Of a stretch of DNA of 51,736 nucleotides, positions 8,156-16,038 are shown in pieces; the stretch's first letter is position 1; every line of letters begins with the position of its first letter. Origin of the DNA: a bacterium Ga0077546 (GTDB lineage Bacteria; Cyanobacteriota; Vampirovibrionia; Obscuribacterales; Obscuribacteraceae); the NCBI GenBank assembly GCA_001464165.1, contig LNEX01000495.1, forward strand, positions 1 through 51,736, in the 5' to 3' direction. The notes beneath the pieces were generated by a model that made no database searches, was not told the DNA's origin, and saw only the letters and a program-made list of their open reading frames with translations. Position numbers and translations under genes: made by a program.

Positions 8156-8815
8156 TTAAGAGTCTGATTTGGCCTCTTTTATAGCATCCACAGTGATCTG
8201 AGCCTGGTTCTCGACCGCTTGTGATTCTGCGATTTTGTTTTGCCCGGCCAGTGCTGCAGCTAGCTTGTGACGGGCCGCTGCTACTTCTGGGTGCTCTGCA
8301 CCAATCAGTGTCTCAAGAGTAAGAATTAGTTTTTTGTAGGTTGCTTCTGCTTCGATAAAATCGCCGCTGATCAACAGTGCATCAGCTGTCTCTAGTACGC
8401 TTTTAACCGATTTAAGAGTCTTTTCGGCCCGGTCTACTACATACGGATTTTCATCTTCCTTCAAAACTTCCAGTATTTCCACTGGGGTATGGGCGTTGCC
8501 GGCCAGTTCAAAGCGCACGTCTGGGTTCTCGTCGTGGGCCAAGGCAGTCAATACTTGATTGGAAGTATTGGAATTTTTTGTAACAGCCGAGCGCACTTCA
8601 GGTGACTGGTGGGTTGAAAGCTTCTCTAGCGTGCTTGGGGTTGCGTGGGCGTTCTCTGCTACGCGTGTCACTACGTCGCTGTTGCTCTTGTCTGAGAGCT
8701 TCTCTAATACTTCAGGCTTGGCTTCTGGGTGCGATGCTAGTCGCTGTTTGGCTTGTGTAAAAGTACCTGAATTATTACTGGTAGTTATCTGTAAGTCTTT
8801 TTCTTGGTCTGACAT
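8156..8815 (-). CDS. HEAT-like variant repeats plus TPR protein
   Basis: This 219-residue cytoplasmic protein starts with four or five short helical repeats of about 24 residues. Typical elements are ASHPEAKPEVLEKLSDKSN, ENAHATPSTLEKLS and DENPDVRFELAGNAHTPVEI, which resemble leucine-rich-variant or HEAT-type repeats. The C-terminal part (about 140-205) is TPR-like (GDFIEAEATYKKLI, AEHPEVAAARHKLA). It is probably a binding scaffold. GGGAGAG stands 7-8 bases before ATG 8815, and an ECF-type promoter lies at 8843-8868. PspA lies 72 bases upstream on the same strand. Confidence 0.8.
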   Translation of the reverse strand: MSDQEKDLQITTSNNSGTFTQAKQRLASHPEAKPEVLEKLSDKSNSDVVTRVAENAHATPSTLEKLSTHQSPEVRSAVTKNSNTSNQVLTALAHDENPDVRFELAGNAHTPVEILEVLKEDENPYVVDRAEKTLKSVKSVLETADALLISGDFIEAEATYKKLILTLETLIGAEHPEVAAARHKLAAALAGQNKIAESQAVENQAQITVDAIKEAKSDS

Positions 8816-8842
8816 TCTTAGCTCTCCCGCTTCTCGCTAGGC

Positions 8843-8868
8843 CGACGGCAGTTCAGCTAGAAAGTTCC
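8843..8868 (-). promoter_or_regulatory. ECF-type promoter for the HEAT-like/TPR gene
   Basis: On the minus strand, GGAACTT (from 8868), 17 bases after GGAAC, then GTCG (8846-8843). It lies 28 bp before ATG 8815, inside the PspA-HEAT gap. Confidence 0.68.
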
Positions 8869-8887
8869 AATTATTATTTATTGTCTC

Positions 8888-9676
8888 CTATGGCTTGGTT
8901 TCATCTACGACTTCAGCGTCGATTACTTCTAGCTCGGTCTCTGGCTGATTTTTTCGAATCATAGGAACGTTTGCATCAACAATAGTCTTGTTATCAGGAG
9001 AAGTTTTGTCTTCTATCAGTTTGGGCGTTGTCATTTTTGCTTTTAGAGCGGCTAGTTCATCATCTAAATCAAGACTTTTAGCAGCATCGCTGAAATGTTT
9101 TTCAGTGGAAGCACCACTCATTTCTTTTAGAGCCTCATTGCGGTTTTCTTTGTCTCTGATTTTTTCTTCCCACTTGTCCATACTAGAACCACCGCTAGTT
9201 CCGGAACCACCAGAAATTAACTCGTTGGCTTTGGCTACTCCATCTGCAGCTTTAGCTCGGGCTAGCATCGCTTGTTTCTTCACTTTGAATTCGCGATATT
9301 CTTCTTCTATTTCGCTCAATTTCTGCTTCATTGCAGTGGTGCTATTTTTTTGCTCAGCTAGTTGACTGCTGAGAGACTGAACGTGTTCGCTAAACTCTTT
9401 TTTCTTGGCGATGCACTGCCGAGCAAGATCATCATTGTTTTGCTCAACCGCCATAATTGCTCGTTTTTCCCATAGGGCAAGATCGTCTTTGTTCTTTTGT
9501 AGCTGAGTTTCTAACATCTTCTCGTTAGTAACAGCCACAGTAACTGCTTCTTTTACTTTCTTCAGTCCAGATTCTAGTTCCATTTGCGCTTGCTCTGCCA
9601 AGATGGCAGGCGTTTCAAGTTTGCTTACGCCCTGATTGAGCATGCCCTTCATAACGTTTTTGAATCTGTCGAACAT
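8888..9676 (-). CDS. pspA: PspA/IM30 family membrane-stress protein
   Basis: The 262-residue protein opens with the PspA/Vipp1 signature MFDRFKNVMKGMLNQGVSKLETP, which includes the amphipathic helix that binds membranes. It continues as a long coiled coil (about 25-160) with the family-typical ALWEKRAIMAVEQNNDDLARQ. The C-terminal tail is acidic and variable. Family members polymerise on damaged inner membranes in an ESCRT-III-like way and preserve the proton gradient. The start has AAGAAGG just upstream. No GGAAC-type promoter was found, so its control may differ from the neighbouring HEAT-like/TPR gene. Confidence 0.9.
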   Translation of the reverse strand: MFDRFKNVMKGMLNQGVSKLETPAILAEQAQMELESGLKKVKEAVTVAVTNEKMLETQLQKNKDDLALWEKRAIMAVEQNNDDLARQCIAKKKEFSEHVQSLSSQLAEQKNSTTAMKQKLSEIEEEYREFKVKKQAMLARAKAADGVAKANELISGGSGTSGGSSMDKWEEKIRDKENRNEALKEMSGASTEKHFSDAAKSLDLDDELAALKAKMTTPKLIEDKTSPDNKTIVDANVPMIRKNQPETELEVIDAEVVDETKP

Positions 9677-9765
9677 ATTTTCCTTCTTTAAAGCTCGTTT
9701 TCAGGCTTAGATGTTCACCCATAATACCCAGCAAATTTGACTTTGTAACCTATATTAAACGGGCT

Positions 9766-11463
9766 TCAATCGATTAATTTTTGACCGCTAGCGGCATCTG
9801 CAGGTAGCAAGAAGTTAAATGCGGCTCCCCCGCTTTTGCCAGTCTCTACCCAGATCTTTCCGCCAGCACGCTCGACAATGGTTTTGCAGACGCTAAGGCC
9901 TAGACCGCTTGAGGGAGAAGCAATGGCCTTAGCGTTGGCTAGTTGCTTAAAGGGGGCAAAGACCTCTTGCCTCGACTGTTCTGGAATGCCTGAGCCTTGA
10001 TCTACTACGGCAAAGCGAACCATATCTTTTTCTGGTTGTGACAGTATTTCAATGCGACTATCTTCAGGGGTGTACTTAATGGCATTAGAAATGAGATTGA
10101 TTAAAACGCGCTCTAACTCAGATTCGGTGGCGCGCACCATGGCCCATTCAACCTTGTTAATAATTTGCACTTTTTTAGCTTGGGCTAAACTGCGTACAGC
10201 TTCGGTAGCGTGATTGATAGCAATTTTGTTAGAGCTGACGCCCTGACTTGAAGCTTGCTCAAGATTGCTTGGGTCGGTGGAGTGGTCAAGTTGATTGAGC
10301 AGATTTGTCAGTCGCTCGACATTGTTTGATATGCCAAGTAGTTGTTTGTTTGTCCAGCTGTCGCGTCCTTCGTTTAATGTCAACTGTTTGGTTTGGGCAA
10401 TTAGCGAAGCAATTGTTTTCAGTGGTGCACCGAGTTCAATAGTTAAGTAACGACTGATCTGGTCACGCAATTGTTCGACATTTGTTGAGTCAGTAATATC
10501 GTGGGCCACGCAAAAAAAGGAATGGGACTGATCGTTGTAAGTTATTGTCCATTGCGTGTGACTAGGGAAAGACAGTAATTTGTCTGCCGAAAGCCGAAAG
10601 ACGCGGCGTGTTTTGCTTTCGCGCGCCAATTCAAACTGACTTTCTAGTCTTAGTCTGTGGGCACCATCGAAGAAATCGAAGAATTGTTTTCGTTCGTCGA
10701 ATTGGAGCCACTGAGATACTATCTGATTGCCTTTAATTATTTGACCAGTCTCTGACAATTCTAATAGAAAGGCTGGTGACAATTGGTAGAGGCTTTGTTG
10801 GCTTGAGTTCGCGTATGAAAGTTTTCGGCTAATTTCGCGCAGGGCATGGTCAATTGCCATTAATTCTGGTGGCCCAGAGTTAAGTGGCTTAAGATTTCTA
10901 TTTCGCACCATGGCCCCAGCGTTGGCTAAGATATGTGAGATTGGTCTATAGGCCAGTTGGCCCACGAGCCAAGCTAAAAATATGCCGCCAAGTGACGAAA
11001 CGAGAAGAGCAATGTAGAGATATTCTCGCACCAGTCTGAGAGAGGCAAGGTTTTGCTCTGAGGCCTCGTTGCCTTGTGCTGCAACTTCTTTGCCAACGAG
11101 ATTGATCTCACTAAAGATAGACGATACTGATTTTTCCAGGTTTTCTAGCTCTTTTGGATTACTGTAGTCGAAGGTTACGAGAGGAAGTTGTTTTTCGGCG
11201 ACGGCCCATCGGTGAAGAATATTAGTCAAGCGCTGGGTAGCTTGGGGCGACAGTGCTTCATAGAGGAAGAGTTGTTTGGCAATACTGTCAAAGCTGTCTT
11301 TGGTTGTTCTCGCTTCGGCTACTAGATTGGCACCGTTGCTGTGGCGCTCAAGGCGAATAGCCAATACCCGCTCAAGCATTGCTGTTACTAGCTTTTGAAT
11401 GGTGACTGTATAGGCCTTGGCGGTAATTTCAGTTTGTACGGTCTTCTGCGCATAGGATGCCAA
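9766..11463 (-). CDS. PAS-histidine kinase homologue lacking its His and first membrane helix
   Basis: The open frame encodes a helical sensor region (about 1-145), one membrane helix (about 148-172), a HAMP-like linker, a PAS domain (about 225-330), a dimerisation domain and an ATPase domain. The H box reads TIELGAPL, with Ile342 where the phosphoacceptor His should be. The ATPase is intact: ISNAIKYT (Asn460), VDQGSGIP and SGLGL (519-523). The first membrane helix is missing. A GTG at 11488 overlaps the stop of the upstream kinase, has GAAGGG 5 bases before it and reads MKNLSLKQIGIL. That frame then ends within 20 codons, while the sensor region continues in another frame. The listed start is TTG 11463, the first usable codon in the long frame. 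The gene has probably lost a short segment out of frame, or the sequence has an error. Confidence 0.75.
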   Translation of the reverse strand: MASYAQKTVQTEITAKAYTVTIQKLVTAMLERVLAIRLERHSNGANLVAEARTTKDSFDSIAKQLFLYEALSPQATQRLTNILHRWAVAEKQLPLVTFDYSNPKELENLEKSVSSIFSEINLVGKEVAAQGNEASEQNLASLRLVREYLYIALLVSSLGGIFLAWLVGQLAYRPISHILANAGAMVRNRNLKPLNSGPPELMAIDHALREISRKLSYANSSQQSLYQLSPAFLLELSETGQIIKGNQIVSQWLQFDERKQFFDFFDGAHRLRLESQFELARESKTRRVFRLSADKLLSFPSHTQWTITYNDQSHSFFCVAHDITDSTNVEQLRDQISRYLTIELGAPLKTIASLIAQTKQLTLNEGRDSWTNKQLLGISNNVERLTNLLNQLDHSTDPSNLEQASSQGVSSNKIAINHATEAVRSLAQAKKVQIINKVEWAMVRATESELERVLINLISNAIKYTPEDSRIEILSQPEKDMVRFAVVDQGSGIPEQSRQEVFAPFKQLANAKAIASPSSGLGLSVCKTIVERAGGKIWVETGKSGGAAFNFLLPADAASGQKLID

Positions 11464-11484
11464 TTTGTTTGAGCGACAGGTTCT

Positions 11485-13344
11485 TCACTTTTGCCCTTCC
11501 CCGGTAATACCTATAGCCAGAGGAAGGCGAACAGTGGCTTTTTGAATAAAGCCTTGATCTTCAATTACAGCAATAGTGCCACCATGACTTTTGATGATAT
11601 TTTCTACCAGATAGAAGGACATAGGTAGGTTCATAGCCATGATTGAATCACTATCGATTATTTTTTCAGGCGGTGCCTTTGAGAAATCTCCATCGTTTGT
11701 GGCATCAGGTAGAAAGGCGCTTATACAGGCAACTGTCTCTTTCTGCTTGGCTTCTTGTTTAACTATCATTGTCAATTGTTGGCCTCGCACCACTCTTGAT
11801 ACTAGTAGTTCAAAAATTGATAGCAGCGATCTCGCTAAAAGGGCGCTGTCACCGCTAATTTTTGAATTTTGTTCATTGATCAAGTCAACACTAATAGCCG
11901 GATAGAGGCTTTCAAGTCGTTCTGCGGTTTCGGTAGCTAGGGCTAAGCAATCAATCAGTTGTTCTTTTAGGCCAAGATTGCCAGACTCGATTTTCTTCCA
12001 ATCTAAGACATCAGTGACTAGCTTTATTAGCTTCTGTGCAAGTTGACTACTATCTTTGAGCAATGCCGCTTGACGCGCTGAATTGCTGACGTTTTTCATC
12101 ACGAGAAGTTCAATACTTGTGGCCATAGACATTAGGGGCGTGCGCATGTCATGACTTAAGGTAGCGCAAATATTTTCACGCAAACTTTGGAGCTGGTGCT
12201 TTTGGGTAATGTCGTGGCAGACGCATAAAAATTCGCCTTCTTCTTTGACCCAATGAATAGTCCATAAAAAGAATGTATCAATACCACTGGCATCGAGGTG
12301 CTGGCATTCTACTGAGCGGACGCCACCTTCTATTTTTGCTTTATTGAGCATTTTGAGAATTGGTGCAATTGAAGTCTCTGCAATTATGTTTTCTAAGCTC
12401 AGTCCGATCAGACTGTCGGCGGGATAGCCCCAGAATGTCTCGCAAGACTTGTTTACCCTGGTAATGATGCAGTTGGCGCTGAGAGAACAAAGTACATCAC
12501 CTGAATATTGCACAATGGCCAGTTCAGATTGATTGAGTTTGTATATCTGTTCGAGGGCGTCATGTATCTCTTGGTCTAGACGGGAGATTTCATCACCTTT
12601 TGTTCCCAATCTCTTCAGTGCCGGTGGTAGACTTTGCCCAATTTCTTCGCTGTCTTGCTCTTCATTTTCTTGTTCTTGTTTGTGACTTCCACTTTCAATA
12701 TCTTCTCTCAACTTGTGCAGTGGCAATATCAATTGGCGGTTGAAAATATAAATTGCGCTGGCTGTTGCTGTTAGTGTAATGAGGTTGCTTAAAAGCAAAA
12801 ATGGTAAAAACTGTTGCTCTTGCCGTTTGAGATTGGCCATCGAGTTGCTTTGTAGCCAGTCTTCTGCTTCTTCGGTGTCACCAAAAATTGAACGAGCACC
12901 TAAACAAATAGAGAAAAAGCCCATTCTGAGGCGCTCTATTGTTTCTCTGTCGTCGCGCGAGTGGAGAAACTTGTGGCCATGCTCGATTAGCTTTAAGAAG
13001 CTGTTGGTCAGTTCGTCTATGTCTTTAGCGTGCGCGCTCAGTCTGGGGTTTTCTTTAATGGCAATCGGTAAGTCATCGCGTACTTTTTTGATACCAGCTG
13101 TCAAGTCGTAGAAAACCCTTGCTCTCTCTTCGCCATTTTTGTTCAAGTCGCCGCTTAAAACTTTGACCAACTTTGTAATTTTTTCTTCAAAGGCAAGCAG
13201 GGCGAGTACTCTTTCTGCAGAGTGTTTGTGAATTGTATATTCATGCTCAAGGCAATTGAGGGCGTAGGTGGCAGCGACAATGCTAGTTAAGCCGCAGGTG
13301 ACCGGAAGCAACATCAAAAGTATGCATTTTAGGCGGATAGACAT
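11485..13344 (-). CDS. Membrane PAS-histidine kinase with a degenerate ATPase domain
   Basis: This 619-residue protein has a first membrane helix (about 5-27), a helical periplasmic sensor region, a second membrane helix (about 180-200), a HAMP-like linker, a PAS domain (about 275-380) and a dimerisation domain with a canonical H box, LSHDMRTPL (His398). The C-terminal ATPase region keeps the overall fold but lacks the N box (SIFELLVSRVV replaces it) and the glycine boxes. It may therefore not bind ATP. The next gene downstream has the opposite defect, an intact ATPase without a His, so the two may work as one heterodimer. Its upstream neighbour, the PHP protein gene, ends 30 bases before this start. 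Confidence 0.82.
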   Translation of the reverse strand: MSIRLKCILLMLLPVTCGLTSIVAATYALNCLEHEYTIHKHSAERVLALLAFEEKITKLVKVLSGDLNKNGEERARVFYDLTAGIKKVRDDLPIAIKENPRLSAHAKDIDELTNSFLKLIEHGHKFLHSRDDRETIERLRMGFFSICLGARSIFGDTEEAEDWLQSNSMANLKRQEQQFLPFLLLSNLITLTATASAIYIFNRQLILPLHKLREDIESGSHKQEQENEEQDSEEIGQSLPPALKRLGTKGDEISRLDQEIHDALEQIYKLNQSELAIVQYSGDVLCSLSANCIITRVNKSCETFWGYPADSLIGLSLENIIAETSIAPILKMLNKAKIEGGVRSVECQHLDASGIDTFFLWTIHWVKEEGEFLCVCHDITQKHQLQSLRENICATLSHDMRTPLMSMATSIELLVMKNVSNSARQAALLKDSSQLAQKLIKLVTDVLDWKKIESGNLGLKEQLIDCLALATETAERLESLYPAISVDLINEQNSKISGDSALLARSLLSIFELLVSRVVRGQQLTMIVKQEAKQKETVACISAFLPDATNDGDFSKAPPEKIIDSDSIMAMNLPMSFYLVENIIKSHGGTIAVIEDQGFIQKATVRLPLAIGITGEGQK

Positions 13345-13374
13345 TTTATGCGGATTGACATAGGGACAGTTGAC

Positions 13375-15618
13375 TTACTGTTGGTTTGGCACTGGTAGTA
13401 ACTGAGAACCGCTACCGGCCATCCAGCGAGTGAATAGTGAATGGCCACCGGCTAGCTGTTCTAACCAAATTGGTGCAGTCCACATTCTATCTAAATTTGC
13501 CGTATGTGGATCCTTTCTCTGAACTTCAACATAATAGGCCGAGTTGTGACCAACTTTTCCGGTTATTGCATCAAAAGCCACAGTCTTTGATTGGCTGAGC
13601 AAGTCGGCTCCGCTGATATCTCGTTGTTGCAATACTTCTGCTAATTTACCGTCACCAATTTTGGTATCACCCCATAGCTTCACAGCATAATTGGCTGCCG
13701 GATCAATATTGCCGTCGATGCGCATTTTTAGAGATAGGCTTGGAACCGCACTTTGATCAACGATACTGCCCATAATAAAGCGATCGTTGGCTGTCAGTAA
13801 GCCACTGAGATTGCTCGAGCTGGTGGTGGCAATTGTGCGGCGTTCGCGCATTGCTTCCAGAATGCTTGGTTTGTCAAGGTTTTTTGCATAGAATCCTGTT
13901 GCTCCTGGGTTTCCTACAGGTTCGCCAAAGTGGAAGTCGCGGCCAAATGTAGGGCTGGCATGCACTTTCTTGTCAATATATCCAGCAAAGCTTGTGGGGT
14001 CAAGGTCACCGGTTGGTATTCTGTCTACGGGGTTTGGATTCAAGGCGCCACCCTTGATTAACTCAATTTGACGCACATATTTGTCAGCGAAGCGTTCAAG
14101 CCATTCTTGTTGGTTCCTGAAGGATTTTTGTCCGTAGTCCCGCCCGCGTTTGAAGGCAGGCGTGTTGGGGTTTTCATCGGCTAAGTAGCGAGGATGATTG
14201 AGCTGTATTACTGGCGTATTGCCGCTTGTATCTTTGATTTTATCTAGATGGTCAACCATGGCTTTGTAGTCACCATCGTTGTATCTAATTACATCTGGGG
14301 GTTTTACAACTACTTCCGGCTCCTTGCCTACAGCCCTCATAATGAAGCTGCGCAAGCCAGTTTTGGGCTCACGTACAGCCTCGAAAAACGTTGGGTTAAT
14401 GTGATTGACACCACCTAGATGGTGGGCTTCGTTTGACTCTAGACGGGCTTCGTGTAAGTCGAATTTATCTCCCGTCGGGGCACCTTTTTCTACTGACTGA
14501 GCATTGACCATGCCATGGCTATGCTTATGTTCGCTACCCACTTTGCCGGTTGTGCCCATTTCGGTGCCAACCAGCGAAACGTGCTTGCCATTGACAGTTG
14601 TAGCGGCAGCATCGGCAAATGTTTGTGAGTATTCAATCGGATTTTCAGTGTTGATTGGCGTGCCAGCTTGATCTTTGCCTCTGACATCATCCGGGCCTAT
14701 ACCACCTCTTGCGGCTGCATGGTTGTGATCTGTTATGGTTGTGACGTGCTGTCCTTGGTTCGCCGCTTTGGCATAGAGGTCTTTGGGCAGGCCCATACCG
14801 TCTGAATAACGTGAGTGGCCATGCAGTGAGCCGAAGTACATCTGCATGCCAGAATTGCCATCTGTGCTGCCTTCTAAACTGCGTTCAATTTTGCCATTGG
14901 CAAAGCTATATTGCTCTACTCGACGGGCCATTGAACTGGTTTTGAAGACTGATTCTAGTACGCTAGAGCTTTCTGTTTTGGCCGCTTGCTCTGCTTGGGG
15001 AAACAGTTCTATTTTGGGCTTTTCAATGCCTTTAACACTGGCCGTATTATCGCTGAAGTGACTCTTGATGCTACCTTTCAGTTTTGCTAACTGCACGAGG
15101 GTCTCGTTCTCACCTTTAAGTATCAGTCGTTGGGTGGTCTGACCGACACTGCCAATTATTGATTCATGGCGGGCTAAGCGGGCCCCTATTTCTGTGCCGC
15201 CGACGCCCCCAACGAAGTTGAGGCTGAGATCGAAACCACCAACTACAGCTTCTTGGGCGAGCTTTCTTGAGGCCTGCTCGACAGTCGCTCCTTGTCCAAT
15301 CTGCTGGTGGGCTTCTTGTATGCGGTTATAGCCGTGAATGACCACGGGCATTGTGAAAGCAGCACCAATCACCATCGCTGCCGGGCCGCGACCGGGCAGA
15401 ACATAGCCCAAGGCAGCACCCATTAATGCAGAAGTGGTCAGGGTTGTGCCGATATGAACGGCGCTCTCAACTGGTTTTGCATAAAGCTCTTTGGCAAAGG
15501 CGATGCTGGCGTCAGGCACCTGTTTGGCTGTCTCACCAATGAGCTCTAGAGTGCTCACTCCATCGTCTGATGGAGTGTTGTTGCTCTTCGACTGGTCGCC
15601 TGGCTTAATTATTGGCAT
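13375..15618 (-). CDS. PHP-domain metallohydrolase-like protein (CehA-type)
   Basis: The 747-residue protein has an N-terminal helical region with two hydrophobic Gly/Ala-rich segments (about 50-100), then a PHP domain starting near residue 260. Metal-ligand motifs appear in order: SLHGHSRYSDG, ITDHNH, VGTEMG, GGVNHINP, QLNHPR and GRDFHFGE. These fit the PHP superfamily of metal-dependent phosphoesterases, of the stand-alone type that often carries a C-terminal beta-rich domain. The C-terminus (about 640-740) is such a beta-rich region. The substrate is unknown. It heads a minus-strand run with the two kinases. No signal peptide is evident. Confidence 0.78.
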   Translation of the reverse strand: MPIIKPGDQSKSNNTPSDDGVSTLELIGETAKQVPDASIAFAKELYAKPVESAVHIGTTLTTSALMGAALGYVLPGRGPAAMVIGAAFTMPVVIHGYNRIQEAHQQIGQGATVEQASRKLAQEAVVGGFDLSLNFVGGVGGTEIGARLARHESIIGSVGQTTQRLILKGENETLVQLAKLKGSIKSHFSDNTASVKGIEKPKIELFPQAEQAAKTESSSVLESVFKTSSMARRVEQYSFANGKIERSLEGSTDGNSGMQMYFGSLHGHSRYSDGMGLPKDLYAKAANQGQHVTTITDHNHAAARGGIGPDDVRGKDQAGTPINTENPIEYSQTFADAAATTVNGKHVSLVGTEMGTTGKVGSEHKHSHGMVNAQSVEKGAPTGDKFDLHEARLESNEAHHLGGVNHINPTFFEAVREPKTGLRSFIMRAVGKEPEVVVKPPDVIRYNDGDYKAMVDHLDKIKDTSGNTPVIQLNHPRYLADENPNTPAFKRGRDYGQKSFRNQQEWLERFADKYVRQIELIKGGALNPNPVDRIPTGDLDPTSFAGYIDKKVHASPTFGRDFHFGEPVGNPGATGFYAKNLDKPSILEAMRERRTIATTSSSNLSGLLTANDRFIMGSIVDQSAVPSLSLKMRIDGNIDPAANYAVKLWGDTKIGDGKLAEVLQQRDISGADLLSQSKTVAFDAITGKVGHNSAYYVEVQRKDPHTANLDRMWTAPIWLEQLAGGHSLFTRWMAGSGSQLLPVPNQQ

Positions 15619-16038
15619 TGTCGCACCGTTCGGGTGTGCCCACTTTAGTGGGCGGCCGCATGGTAGCCAAGAGTAAAATCACGCAGCCATGGTGGAATTA
15701 CTAAGAGATTTAATCCACAGTCTTTACAATTCAAGTTTTATAATTCAAGTTCTGGCAATTGGGCACCAAATACGGTGCTGCATGATTCTTTGAGTGCTAG
15801 TATTCATTAGCTTGTCTTCCCTTGTCGCAGCTTGTACTAGTGTGTTTTTCTCATATTCAGACGGTAATAAGTGATATAGTGGAGCCGCAGTTGAAAATCC
15901 GTTCATCAATAATCTAGATGGTTTCGTGCGCCAGAGCCAAATTGGTCTTTGTACACGAATTGAAATTTTCTGGAACTTTTGCGGCATCTCCTGGTCTATG
16001 TTACGCCAGGCAATAAGCCTGCCGCTGTTGAGGTTCCA
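15619..16038. other. Intergenic region between the PHP gene and ndvB
   Basis: These 420 bp separate two divergent genes. The only strong signal is the ECF-type promoter at 15972-15997 for ndvB. A small hairpin (GCCCAC/GTGGGC) lies near 15638-15653, and two copies of AATTCAAGTT stand close together near 15728-15750. The long frames through this stretch have no ribosome site or family resemblance, and I take them to be non-coding. Confidence 0.6.
15972..15997 (+). promoter_or_regulatory. ECF-type promoter for ndvB
   Basis: GGAACTT (from 15972), 17 bases after GGAAC, then GTCT (15994-15997). It places the transcript start near 16005, so the TTG at 16039 is the probable start codon. Confidence 0.75.
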
